From positions 7,254,001-7,318,000 of the forward strand of contig NZ_CP022098.1 of the NCBI RefSeq assembly GCF_002305875.1: a stretch of DNA of 64,000 nt, in the 5' to 3' direction. The stretch is from Cystobacter fuscus (GTDB taxonomy: Bacteria > Myxococcota > Myxococcia > Myxococcales > Myxococcaceae). The notes beneath the pieces were generated by a model. The model had not been told where the DNA came from. It did no database searches and saw only the letters and a program-made list of their open reading frames with translations. A program made the position numbers and the translations under genes. Each line of letters opens with the position of its first letter. The first letter of the stretch is position 1. This document shows, one piece after another, positions 1 through 7,801 of the stretch.

Positions 1-1
1 G

Positions 2-436
2 GCCGTGCTCGTCGCGGACGGTGTCGCGCAGATGCGCGAGGAGCTGGCCCGACAGGAGTGCCCCCTCACGCTCGAGTCGGAGGCGAGCCTGCCCGGCCAA
101 CTCGACGCCACGCGCCTGGGACAATTGCTGCGCAACCTCCTGTCGAACGCGGCCCGGTATGGCGCGGGCAAGTCGGTGCGGGTACGGCTGCGCCGGGAGG
201 GAAGTCACGCCCTCCTGGAGGTGGTGGACCACGGCCCTGGCGTGAAGCCCGAGCACCAGGCGCGCATCTTCAACCGCTTCGAGCGCGCCGTCTCCTCGCG
301 GCACTTCGGGGGCCTGGGCCTGGGGTTGTGGGTATCGCGCCAGGTGGTCGAGGCGCACGGGGGTTCCATCTCCGTGACGGACACGCCCGGAGGTGGAGCG
401 ACCTTCACGGTGGAGCTGCCTCTTCATGAGGGGTGA
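2..436 (+). CDS. Sensor histidine kinase, C-terminal ATPase domain (5' end outside window)
   Basis: This is the last ~144 residues of a two-component sensor kinase, which autophosphorylates a histidine from ATP and passes the phosphate to a response regulator. The catalytic HATPase_c boxes are in order: N box LLRNLLSNAARYG, G1 box DHGPGVKPEH, F box FNRFER, and G2 box GLGLGLWVSRQVVEAHGG. It ends with the usual short strand FTVELPL. The frame is open to the window edge, so the sensor and dimerisation/phosphoacceptor parts lie upstream and the signal cannot be guessed. All ATP-binding boxes look intact, so the visible part is not degenerate. Confidence 0.93.
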   Translation, partial: AVLVADGVAQMREELARQECPLTLESEASLPGQLDATRLGQLLRNLLSNAARYGAGKSVRVRLRREGSHALLEVVDHGPGVKPEHQARIFNRFERAVSSRHFGGLGLGLWVSRQVVEAHGGSISVTDTPGGGATFTVELPLHEG

Positions 437-480
437 GCCGGGTCTTTACGGCATCGAACCCATGACCGAAGCTGACGCGA

Positions 481-1911
481 ATGGCGAAATACACGGTCAA
501 GCTCACCCAGCCTCCAAGAGGTCATCAGGTTCCACCGCTGCTCGCTGACGTTGGCGACTGGATGGGTCAACAGACCCACGGAACGCTGGGCTGGTTCGAT
601 GCGCTCGCGGCCGAGGTCATTCCGAAGGAGTGGAACCCCGAGCAGGCGGACCGGCTTCGCCGCGACGCCTTCGCGTTCCTGAGTCTTCCTGACGGCTCGC
701 TGCTCGCGCTCGTGAACACCGGAGCCAACGCGCCGCACTCGGTCGCGCTGCTCGGCTCGGAGGGCGAGGCGCGGACGGTCGCGAACAGCCTCGAGGAGTT
801 CCTGATCCTATGGTCCCGGGGCGAGACGGAGATCCACGAGCTCGACAACGAAGAGGTGGCGCCCGGGCGGAAGGCGCTGGCTTCGTGGCTGAAAGCGAAG
901 AAGGTCAAGGTGCCCAAGACGAAGGCCTTCGATTTCGCGGCCTGGCTCGACGGCGACGCCGCGCTCCAGCCCGCGGCGGAGGCGCTGGCCATTGCCGAAC
1001 ACACGTTCGCGCCGACCCCGGTGATGAAGAAGCTCGGCCCGAAAACGCAGCGGCTGGCCTCACTCTTCGGACGGCGCGCGGATGCCCCCGAGGTCATCGC
1101 CTACGTGACCGGGGTGCTCGGCAAGAAGGTTCCACCGTCCACCAGCGAGAACAACGACTCGGTGAACGTCGCGGCGGCGAAGCACGGCGTCGAACTCGTC
1201 TTCTCTCATGACATCCTGAACGACGCCTATCTGCCGATCCCAAAGACATCCAAGACGTTCATCCCCTACGTCTCCTCCGCATGGGTGCGGGCGGGGATCG
1301 GCGAGAATGTCCTGGACGTACCGTGGAAGACGACCTCGGAGGCGGAGGTCACCCGGTTGCTCGGCCCGCCCACCGGCCGCCGGGCCGCCTTCGCGGACGA
1401 GGATGAGCTCACCGTCGCCTACTGGGCCTACCCGCTCGACACCGCGGCGCACGTGTGGCTCGAGCTCGCATTCGAGGACTCCCTCTCCGTCACCCTCGCC
1501 GTGAAGAGCGCGGGCGCGCTCGTGCGGTATCCAGACGTCACGACCGGGCTCTTCGTCGGTTATGCCGTGACACGAGGCTTGCTCGACACCTCGCGGTTCC
1601 CGGCGCACCGCGCGCTGCTCGCGGCGATCAAGACACGCGAGGCGAAGGGGTCGGAGTTCGTGAAGCAGGCGCTTGCGCGTGGCCTCTGGGACGACCACCT
1701 CCGCGATGTACCGGGGCTGCGCGAAATGGCGTGGCGCTGGTTCCACAACATGAACGGCCTCTGGATGACGGCCGACCTCAAGAAGACGTTCGGAAAGCGC
1801 GCGGGCCCGTTCGGTCACGACCAGCCGAAGCTCGATGACGACACGTGGGACGCCGTCGACAAGGCGGCGCCGCTCCTCGACGAGCGCTTCGCGGCGTGGA
1901 TTGCGAAATAG
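481..1911 (+). CDS. Hypothetical protein with SUKH (SMI1/KNR4)-like N-terminal half
   Basis: 476 residues, no signal peptide or membrane span, so probably cytoplasmic. I do not recognise the whole protein. The stretch around residues 70-110 (DGSLLALVNTG, then SVALLG, then VANSLEEFLILWSRG) has the look of a SUKH fold, a domain common in immunity proteins to polymorphic toxins. This is only a pattern impression. Residues ~230-300 (LPIPKTSKTFIPYVSSAW, then LDVPWKTTSEAEVTRLLG) look like a second globular domain, and the C-terminus is Trp-rich (MAWRWFHNMNGLWM). The ATG is taken because it opens the frame 44 bp after the kinase stop, although no strong Shine-Dalgarno sequence precedes it. A hydrolase fragment follows directly after the stop codon. 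Confidence 0.75.
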   Translation: MAKYTVKLTQPPRGHQVPPLLADVGDWMGQQTHGTLGWFDALAAEVIPKEWNPEQADRLRRDAFAFLSLPDGSLLALVNTGANAPHSVALLGSEGEARTVANSLEEFLILWSRGETEIHELDNEEVAPGRKALASWLKAKKVKVPKTKAFDFAAWLDGDAALQPAAEALAIAEHTFAPTPVMKKLGPKTQRLASLFGRRADAPEVIAYVTGVLGKKVPPSTSENNDSVNVAAAKHGVELVFSHDILNDAYLPIPKTSKTFIPYVSSAWVRAGIGENVLDVPWKTTSEAEVTRLLGPPTGRRAAFADEDELTVAYWAYPLDTAAHVWLELAFEDSLSVTLAVKSAGALVRYPDVTTGLFVGYAVTRGLLDTSRFPAHRALLAAIKTREAKGSEFVKQALARGLWDDHLRDVPGLREMAWRWFHNMNGLWMTADLKKTFGKRAGPFGHDQPKLDDDTWDAVDKAAPLLDERFAAWIAK

Positions 1912-1914
1912 AAG

Positions 1915-2089
1915 CGCCCCCAAGGAGCACCCGGGCCTGCCGGTGGTGCTGCTGGGCCACTCCATGGGTGGGCTCATCGCCTCGTGATACGCGCAGCGTT
2001 ACGGCGACACCCTGGCCGTGCAGGTGCTCTCCAGCCCGCTGATCGGCAACTGGAGCGCCGCCAGCGCACTGCTGGCGAGCGCGCGGTTG
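1915..2089 (+). pseudogene. Alpha/beta-hydrolase (monoacylglycerol-lipase-like) fragment with internal stop
   Basis: Translating from 1922 gives KEHPGLPVVLLGHSMGG, then LIAS, a TGA stop at 1985-1987, and the same frame resumes with YAQRYGDTLAVQVLSSPL. GHSMGG is the nucleophile elbow of serine alpha/beta hydrolases, and the residues on both sides fit the strand-elbow-helix of lysophospholipase/monoacylglycerol-lipase relatives. Neither the N-terminal part nor the catalytic Asp/His part is present. It starts within a few bases of the preceding stop codon, so this is a truncated remnant rather than an expressed gene. Confidence 0.75.
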
Positions 2090-2126
2090 CAATCGGTAAA
2101 GTGACATTCCCGGAAGCTTGAATCGA

Positions 2127-2522
2127 CTACTCGGAAGTCTCCCCCGATTCGTCCTCCTCCACCTCTTCGTCTTCAAGAGGTGCGCTCATAAACGTAAACC
2201 TCCCAGGCAATCGAACGACCATGAAACCCTTGCCAGCTATCCTGACGCGCTCTGCGTCCTCTGCCTTCCCGCTGGCCAGCCATTTGTCTGCCTCTTCCCG
2301 TGTTGCAAACTCATGGGAGACCTTGAGCTCGAATGAAGGATCAAAGAATTCTTTGTAGAACCTGCGGAAGTCATCCTCTTTCCGAACGTGGCGAGGGTAG
2401 ACCAATGCAATCTGCGCGAGTTCGATGACGTCTCTCTCCGGGGAGCCCTCCGGATGCTTCTGGCTGATGGCGTTAAGAGCGCTGAGGATTTCGTCTGTAT
2501 CGAAGTCTGGAATGTAGGGCAT
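2127..2522 (-). CDS. Hypothetical small acidic protein
   Basis: 131 residues, cytoplasmic, beginning MPYIPDFDTDEILSALNAI and ending in a very acidic tail (DEEVEEDESGE). No known domain was recognised. The centre (SHEFATREEADKWLASGKA, then RVRIAGKGFMVVRLPGR) looks like a compact alpha/beta fold. It lies 57 bp downstream of the small lipoprotein/membrane pair on the same strand and is probably co-transcribed. GC content here is visibly lower than in the flanking genes, which suggests recent acquisition. A lipoprotein plus small acidic partner arrangement could be an effector/immunity or regulator pair, but nothing in the sequence proves it. Confidence 0.7.
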   Translation of the reverse strand: MPYIPDFDTDEILSALNAISQKHPEGSPERDVIELAQIALVYPRHVRKEDDFRRFYKEFFDPSFELKVSHEFATREEADKWLASGKAEDAERVRIAGKGFMVVRLPGRFTFMSAPLEDEEVEEDESGETSE

Positions 2523-2579
2523 GGTAGCGCCGAGCCTTTCGCATTTCTGTTTCTGGATGCTCCGGATGCAATGTTTGAC

Positions 2580-2867
2580 TTATATGGGAACAAGAAAGAG
2601 TGCGCCGCCGACTATCGCAACAACAAATCCTACTCCGGCCACGACCACATGGGTTCCGGGCGGCGCCTCGGGTGTGTGTTCTTTGAGCCAGTCGAGCGCT
2701 TTGTTGATATTTGGGAATTGAAGCTTCTTGCTCTGTGACTCCTGCCTCTCCAGTTCCTCCATTTTCTTGACGCAATCCATAAATTCGTTGAGGCACTTTG
2801 TGGTGCAGTGCTCCTTATGCTTGCCAGCGTGCTTCGGTATGGATGGAATCTCAGGCTTGCGCCTCAT
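2580..2867 (-). CDS. Small protein with C-terminal membrane helix (probable 3' part of a frameshifted lipoprotein)
   Basis: 95 residues from an ATG that overlaps the upstream stop as ATGA. It has a Lys/His/Cys-rich N-terminal half (KHKEHCTTKCLNEFMDC), a charged helix, and a C-terminal hydrophobic span (VVVAGVGFVVAIVGGALFLV). The frame stays open for about 14 codons upstream of the ATG and reads LLQRATKQCYTKC, a second CxxxC motif matching CTTKC inside the gene. That continuity suggests the real protein starts in the upstream lipoprotein frame and crosses by a +1/-1 shift near 2905-2915. Taken alone, it would be a small membrane protein translated by coupling. Confidence 0.6.
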   Translation of the reverse strand: MRRKPEIPSIPKHAGKHKEHCTTKCLNEFMDCVKKMEELERQESQSKKLQFPNINKALDWLKEHTPEAPPGTHVVVAGVGFVVAIVGGALFLVPI

Positions 2868-3082
2868 ACACTTGGTGTAGCACTGTTTTGTAGCTCGTTG
2901 CAGTAAGCCTCAGCTCCAGCACCACCGATCCCGCGTGCATCTTCTTGAAAGTCGATGCTGCTTGCGTTCTCGGCGATCAGGTACATCCTGCGCTCGGGCT
3001 CCTGCGTGTGGGCACATCCAAGGTTTGCCACCGCAACCGCCGTTAGCAGCGCCATCAATCGCGTTAGACCTGCTGGGTGCAT
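2864..3082 (-). CDS. Short lipoprotein (probable 5' part of a frameshifted gene)
   Basis: 72 residues from the ATG at 3082, preceded by an AAGG motif. A TTG at 3151 would add 23 residues in front of the signal. The signal peptide MHPAGLTRLMALLTAVAV runs into lipobox ANLGC with Cys23 as the lipidation site. The mature part (RRMYLIAENASSIDFQEDA, then GAEAYCNELQ) ends abruptly at ATGA. I recall myxobacterial homologues in which this N-terminal part is continuous with the CxxxC/KHxxHC segment now in the next frame. If so, this is one lipoprotein of roughly 165 residues with a C-terminal hydrophobic span, broken by one indel or read by frameshifting. Confidence 0.6.
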   Translation of the reverse strand: MHPAGLTRLMALLTAVAVANLGCAHTQEPERRMYLIAENASSIDFQEDARGIGGAGAEAYCNELQNSATPSV

Positions 3083-3590
3083 AGCCTTGTCCCTCAGTGC
3101 TTCGCGGCGTTGCCTGCCTGCACTCCCGTTCAACCTCGGCTGAGTGGACAAGTCCGAAGGAGGCAGAGTGCTTCCCGGTACTGTCCGGTTTGTCGAGATC
3201 GAAAGTTTCGGGCGACCCCTCAGCCCGGGTCAACGGCACTGGGGCTCATGGAGGCCACTACTGAACGGCAGGCGAAGCTCGGGCGGGTGTAGAGGTCACC
3301 AGGGCCCGGCGGCGAGGCCGGTACTCGGGTCAACCACCGTCACGAGGCGAGCAGCCGAATGGGCACCTTCCCCTCCACCTGGAACGTCCCTCTCGCCCCG
3401 TGGGGGGAGGCAGGCAGGCATCGAGTGAAGCACACCGGCTGACGAGAGGTGGAGCCATCGCGCGCAACGCGGCCCTCCCCCCGTCCCAAGGAGCCTCCGC
3501 CCTCCCGTGGACTCCTTCGTCGCTTGTCGGGCCCGCCGAACACTTCCAGATTCGTGGGGGTGAAATCCTGCTCTCTCCACGAGGTCCATC
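3083..3590. other. Intergenic region without a supported gene
   Basis: About 500 bp between the divergently oriented lipoprotein (minus) and HdeD-like gene (plus). Several overlapping open frames exist on both strands, but their compositions are mirror images caused by GC bias and none carries a recognisable motif or Shine-Dalgarno sequence. It must hold the promoters of both neighbours. No convincing -35/-10 pair or inverted repeat was found. Confidence 0.5.
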
Positions 3591-4175
3591 ATGGCAATCA
3601 CAAGCTCCAACATCGATACAGGCAAGACTCCTCAACGAAACATGTCGGGGCTCTGGGGGGGGCCCTTCGTCATGGGTCTGTTGCTCTCCCTGCTTGGCAT
3701 CGTGGCGCTGGGAGCGGTGGTGATCACCAGCGTCGCCTCGGTCGTCTTCTTCGGCTCCATGCTGGTGGTGGCGGGTGTCTTCGAAATCGTCCACGCCTTC
3801 CGCGTCCGCAAGACAGGCCCCTTCCTGATGTTCCTGCTGGGAGGCGTCCTCTCCATCGTGGTGGGGGCGATGGTCCTGGCACGGCCGGGCTCCGGACTGG
3901 TGGCGATGACACTGCTGCTGGCCGGGTACTTCTTCGCCAGCGGGCTCTTCCGGGGCATCACCTCCATCGTCGACCGCTACGCGGGGTGGGGCTGGGACTT
4001 CGCCTACGGCATCGTGTCCGTGGTGCTGGGCGTCATCATCTCCTCCCAGATGCCCACTTCCACCCTGTGGGCGTTGGGGCTCGTGGTGGGCGTGGAAATC
4101 CTCAGCCGCGGCATCTCCATCATGGCGGGTGCGCTCGCGGTGCGCGGGGCGATGCAACGCCTCGCCCACCCATGA
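3591..4175 (+). CDS. HdeD-family (DUF308) integral membrane protein
   Basis: 194 residues with about six hydrophobic spans arranged as three hairpins (for example VMGLLLSLLGIVALGAVVI, FFGSMLVVAGVFEIVHAF, FLMFLLGGVLSIVVGAMVL). The repeated pattern of small and aromatic residues with a short polar loop VRKTG is typical of HdeD proteins. Enterobacterial HdeD is an inner-membrane protein linked to acid resistance, but its biochemical role is unclear and should not be transferred. The start ATG is preceded by GAGG at about 8 nt. Downstream, after the repeat-protein gene, lies a short scrap of a second copy of this gene (5674-5718), so the locus has probably been duplicated. Confidence 0.88.
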   Translation: MAITSSNIDTGKTPQRNMSGLWGGPFVMGLLLSLLGIVALGAVVITSVASVVFFGSMLVVAGVFEIVHAFRVRKTGPFLMFLLGGVLSIVVGAMVLARPGSGLVAMTLLLAGYFFASGLFRGITSIVDRYAGWGWDFAYGIVSVVLGVIISSQMPTSTLWALGLVVGVEILSRGISIMAGALAVRGAMQRLAHP

Positions 4176-4340
4176 CTCCCGGTGTGAACGAGCCTCGAGC
4201 CTCCGAACTTTCATCGGAGCAACAATGAACCTTCCCCTGAAGGTCATATCTGGCACCAGGGGATTCCCCTATCCATGCGTTGCGGCAAGAGCAGCCCGCT
4301 GGCTTGCCGCTTCCACGGTTCCACCGTATCGGGGGGTTCA

Positions 4341-5585
4341 ATGAGCAGCGAAAAGTTCTCAACCCAGGAGCAGCAGGCGATTGGTGAGTCTCTCAAGGAG
4401 CGCATCACGGATGCGGTCCGCGAGCGTGTCGTGTCAGCTCTCGAGGATGGCCTCGGTACCGAAATTCGCGAGCGCGTCGGCGAGGCGCTGCGCTGCGCGC
4501 AGGCCGAGCGCTCGCCGCTGATTCAGGAACAGCCCGCTCCGCTCGATCCCGAGAACCTCTCGGAGGCCATCCACAAGCGCCTCTCCGAGGCCATCCGCGA
4601 TCGCATCAGCTCCGGCGTGCACGAGCGCGTGCGTGAGGTCCTCAAGGATCGGCTGGGAGAGGCCCTGCGTACCGCGCTGGTCGAGCACTGGATGATCGCC
4701 CAGCAGGGCTATGGCCAGTTCGACACCGAGCGCCTCGCGGAGAAGGTTCGCAACCGCCTCGAGGATGCGCTGCGGGATCGGATCGGCTCCGTCGTACGCG
4801 AGCGTGTCCGCGAGGCGCTCCGAGATCAGTTGGCGGACGCGCTGCGCTCCGCGGTGGCCGAGCGCCGGATGGGGCCGCAGGGCTTCGGCCAGGTCGACCA
4901 CGAGCGCCTCGCGGAGGCCATCCGCGGACGCCTGGCCGATGAACTCCACGAGCGGCTCACCTACGCCGTGCGTGAGCGCGTGCGCGAGGCGCTCAAGGAG
5001 CGGCTGGCGGACGCGCTGCGCTCCGCGGTGGCCGAGCGCCGGATGGGGCCGCAAGGCTTCGGCCAGATCGACCACGAGCGCCTCGCGGACGCCATTCGTG
5101 AGCGCATCGTGGAGGGGATCCGCGAGAAGGTCCACACCGCCCTGCGCGAGCGCGTCCGCGAAGCGCTCCGGGAGCGGCTGGCGGACACGCTGCGCGCCGC
5201 GATGGTCGAGCGCCGGATGGGGCCGCAGGGCTATGGCCAGCTCCAGCCCGAGCGCATCGCGGACGCCCTGCGCGGACGCCTGGTCGACGCCCTCCACGAG
5301 CGGCTCGCGCGCAACTTCCGCGAGCAGCTGGAAGAGGTGCTCCGGGAGCGGCTGGTCGATTCGCTCCGCGACGTGCTGGGCGGGGCTCAGCAGCCAGGCA
5401 TGGGTGAGCCCTGGATGGGCGCCCAGCCCGGCTTCGGTCAGATCGACACCGAGCGCATCGTGAGCGTCATCCGCGAGAGGGTCGGCGAGGAGATCCGCGC
5501 GCGCGTGGCGGAGACGATCGGTGAGCGCGTAGGCGAGGCGGTCCGCCGGGAGCTGAGGAGCAACGTCCAGCATCCGCAGGCCTGA
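4341..5585 (+). CDS. Helical repeat protein with 58-residue repeats and four-residue hydrophobic periodicity
   Basis: 414 residues from the ATG at 4341, which has GGGGGG just upstream. An in-frame earlier start at 4275 is less likely. There is no signal peptide. The body consists of five to six modules of 58 residues, each joined by a loop such as ERRMGPQGFGQIDHER and followed by a long helix. In the helices a hydrophobic residue occurs at every fourth position and Arg-Leu/Arg-Val at every eighth (ERLAEAIRGRLADELHERL), for more than 40 residues at a stretch. It is very rich in Arg, Glu and Ala. A four-residue step does not fit a heptad coiled coil and implies a strongly twisting hydrophobic stripe. 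No family was recognised. It may be a filament, scaffold or membrane-surface protein. Confidence 0.8.
   Translation: MSSEKFSTQEQQAIGESLKERITDAVRERVVSALEDGLGTEIRERVGEALRCAQAERSPLIQEQPAPLDPENLSEAIHKRLSEAIRDRISSGVHERVREVLKDRLGEALRTALVEHWMIAQQGYGQFDTERLAEKVRNRLEDALRDRIGSVVRERVREALRDQLADALRSAVAERRMGPQGFGQVDHERLAEAIRGRLADELHERLTYAVRERVREALKERLADALRSAVAERRMGPQGFGQIDHERLADAIRERIVEGIREKVHTALRERVREALRERLADTLRAAMVERRMGPQGYGQLQPERIADALRGRLVDALHERLARNFREQLEEVLRERLVDSLRDVLGGAQQPGMGEPWMGAQPGFGQIDTERIVSVIRERVGEEIRARVAETIGERVGEAVRRELRSNVQHPQA
4690..5436 (+). repeat. 174-bp in-frame tandem repeats inside the helical repeat gene
   Basis: The loop sequence recurs at 4690, 4864, 5038 and 5212, exactly 174 bp (58 codons) apart, and again near 5407 after a 21-bp longer interval. 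The copies at 4864 and 5038 are nearly identical in DNA, indicating recent duplication or gene conversion. The first and last copies are the most diverged. Confidence 0.85.
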
Positions 5586-5673
5586 CCCTCGCCATCGGGA
5601 GCCAGAGGGGTATGACCGCTCACGCTTGTCGATGATGCGCGGTGACACCCCACTCCTCGAGCGCCAGGAAGCC

Positions 5674-5718
5674 ATGTCCCTCGTGGTGGGGGCGATGGCC
5701 CTGGCGCGGCCGGCCGGA
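5674..5718 (+). pseudogene. HdeD-like gene scrap
   Basis: The translation MSLVVGAMALARPAGG matches VLSIVVGAMVLARPGSG in the HdeD-like protein at 3591-4175. At DNA level TCGTGGTGGGGGCGATGG is identical in both places. Only ~45 bp survive, so this is either the end point of a duplication or a recombination scar. Confidence 0.55.
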
Positions 5719-5738
5719 GGGTCCTCGCGACAGCCGGC

Positions 5739-7241
5739 TCAAGGGCCGTAGACGGCCTTCAACTGGACGCCGGAGTAGTCCGAGTACCCCTTGAGCATCA
5801 CGTAATAGGTGCCAGGAAGGGGGGAGCCTGCGTAGCAGCGCTCATAGGTCCCTCCGGCCAGGGAACGACAGTCGTAGTTGGACTCGTCGGGCCGCAGGTC
5901 CTTGCGGACGTACAGGTCGGCGTCACCCGTCCCTCCTTCGGCCGTCACCTCCAGGAAGGCCTTGCCGTCCGGCACCGTGATGGTCCAGTACCTGAAAGAG
6001 CCCGTGGCGCCCGACAGGTTGAGGACCGCCTGGTTGTTCACCAGCACCCCGGTCCCTCCACCGCCGCTCGTGACGTAGGTGCCTCGCAGCGTCACCCCAG
6101 AGAGCGTCCCGGACGAGGACCCGTTGTAGACCCGCACATGCCAGATCCCCGCCTGCGGGGACGTGAAGGTGCAGGTGGAGGTGCCCGACGTCGAGGCACA
6201 GTCATACGAGGACAGCGTCGGCGCGGAGCCCCGCTTCACATACAGGTGAGAGGAGCCTCCAGAGCCCCCGTAGCCCGAGAACGTGAGGCTGGTCGCCCCC
6301 GAGGGGACCTCGAGCGTGTAGTCGCAGGAGAAGGTGCTGGCGGGTGCCCCCACGTTGTTCACGGGCGTATTGTTGACGAGCGCGCTCGTGGTGGTGCAGC
6401 CGGGATACCCCGTCAGGGAGTACAGGCCCGTCAGGCTCGCCCCGGAGAACGTGCCATAGCCATACAGCCTCGCGTAGTAGACGCCGATCCGCGGCATGTC
6501 GATGGTGCAGACCTCATCCGTTCCATAGCCCGCCGACTTGCAGTCGTAGGTGGTGTCGTTCGGCGAGGAGCCGTAGCGCACGTACAGGTCCCCGTCCCCA
6601 CTGCCCCCCGAGGAGACGAACGTGACGCGAGTCGACCCCGACGGGACATAGAAGCTGTAGATGCACGACCAGCTTCCCCCCGACACGCCGATGTTGTTCA
6701 CCGGGACGCCGTTGGAGAGCGTCGTCGTGCTGGTGCAACCCGCCGGACCGCTGGCGAGGAACGAACCGGTCAGGCTGAGCCCGGAGAACGCCTTACTGCC
6801 ATAGACCTTCACATGGTAGGTCCCAGCCTGGGCGGTGGTGATGGCGCAGGTCTCGTAGTTGCTGCTCCCGTTGGAGAGACAGTCATACACGCCCAGGGAA
6901 GGCTCGGAGCCGAACTTCACGTACAGGTCCGCATCCCCGGAGCCGCTGGTCGTGGTGAACTTGAGGTTGGTGGACCCCGACGGAACATTCAGGGTGTAGT
7001 CGCAGGACCACTCGCCCGCCGAGGCAGCGATACCCGTCACCGGGGTGCCGCTGACGAGGGAGCTCGGTCCCGTACAGCTCGAGGCGAGTGCCTGCACCCG
7101 CTCCGGGAGCAGCGGGCCCTTCTCCACCAGGGGCTCGGCCCCGCCCGCCGGCTCCTCGGGAACCGACATCTCGGGACCACACCCCACCAGGGCCAACGTG
7201 AGCCATGACGCCGTGAAAGCCTTCCGCGCAAAACGCTTCAA
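5739..7241 (-). CDS. Lipoprotein with four pre-peptidase C-terminal (PPC) domains
   Basis: 500 residues from a TTG at 7241 with AGGAG six bases upstream. A longer frame from 7346 has no ribosome site. The signal LKRFARKAFTASWLTLALV ends in lipobox ALVGC, followed by a short acidic linker and four domains of ~100 residues. Each has the PPC signature: a W/FSCDYTLNVPSG-like strand, then GSGDADLYVKFGS, a Cys pair, and AGTYHVKVYG. PPC domains are beta-sandwiches usually attached to secreted proteases, where they help secretion or substrate binding. Here they stand alone without a catalytic domain, so the protein is probably a surface adhesin or binding protein. Aromatic and Gly/Ser content is high. 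Confidence 0.85.
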   Translation of the reverse strand: MKRFARKAFTASWLTLALVGCGPEMSVPEEPAGGAEPLVEKGPLLPERVQALASSCTGPSSLVSGTPVTGIAASAGEWSCDYTLNVPSGSTNLKFTTTSGSGDADLYVKFGSEPSLGVYDCLSNGSSNYETCAITTAQAGTYHVKVYGSKAFSGLSLTGSFLASGPAGCTSTTTLSNGVPVNNIGVSGGSWSCIYSFYVPSGSTRVTFVSSGGSGDGDLYVRYGSSPNDTTYDCKSAGYGTDEVCTIDMPRIGVYYARLYGYGTFSGASLTGLYSLTGYPGCTTTSALVNNTPVNNVGAPASTFSCDYTLEVPSGATSLTFSGYGGSGGSSHLYVKRGSAPTLSSYDCASTSGTSTCTFTSPQAGIWHVRVYNGSSSGTLSGVTLRGTYVTSGGGGTGVLVNNQAVLNLSGATGSFRYWTITVPDGKAFLEVTAEGGTGDADLYVRKDLRPDESNYDCRSLAGGTYERCYAGSPLPGTYYVMLKGYSDYSGVQLKAVYGP

Positions 7242-7369
7242 GGGATTCTCCTGACTCCAAGAACTGGCTTCGTCTGGTGCACCGCGAGACACGTCGTCGT
7301 CGCGGGCGTTTCGACGAAGAGAGATACTAGGAGTCAGGTCTGACACGTACCTCGGGTTTTACCGGGAAC

Positions 7370-7801
7370 TCAGGCCGCCTGGATGGCGGGGGGAAGCGCG
7401 CCGAGTTGCTGCAGCAGGGACATCATGTCCAGCTGATCCCAGATTTCGACCACCTTGCCGTTGTGCAGCCGGAAGTGGGGATGGTCGGTGATCTCCACGC
7501 GCCGCCCGGTGGGGGCAATGCCCATGAAACCGCCGGTGTGCACCCCCGTCACGGCGAGGCGCACGGCCACCATGCCCTGATCATACAGGAAGGAATGGAT
7601 GGTGAATTGGATGTCCGAGAAGGACTCCAACCACACGCGCGCCATGAGCTTCAATCCCGGCGCGCCCGCCGGAAGGCCGGCTGGCAGGGGGTGCGCCACG
7701 ACATCGGGAGCGAAGAAATCAGTCATGCTCTCGACATCGCGCTGGACATAGAGGCGAGTCAGATACCGCTCGTAGAGTTCCCGGGCCTGCTGGGCATTCA
7801 T
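7370..7801 (-). CDS. SnoaL-like / ester-cyclase family protein
   Basis: 143 residues with the SnoaL (NTF2-like) pattern: helix ARELYERYLTRLYVQRD, then FFAPDVVAHPLPAG, strand SDIQFTIHSFLYDQGMVAVRL, then TGVHTGGFMGIAPTGRRVE and WDQLDMMSLLQQLG at the end. Family members are small cone-shaped barrels, some cyclising polyketide esters and many of unknown substrate. The His/Asp pair in ITDHPHFRLHNGKVVEIWD is the usual catalytic-pocket segment. No polyketide genes are nearby, so the substrate is unknown. It lies 128 bp upstream of the PPC lipoprotein on the same strand and is separately transcribed or weakly linked. Confidence 0.85.
   Translation of the reverse strand: MNAQQARELYERYLTRLYVQRDVESMTDFFAPDVVAHPLPAGLPAGAPGLKLMARVWLESFSDIQFTIHSFLYDQGMVAVRLAVTGVHTGGFMGIAPTGRRVEITDHPHFRLHNGKVVEIWDQLDMMSLLQQLGALPPAIQAA

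Noticed and set aside
4434-5675. Long open frame on the minus strand opposite the helical repeat gene
   Set aside because: Its repeats mirror the plus-strand repeats and it has no ribosome site. The openness comes from third-position GC bias.
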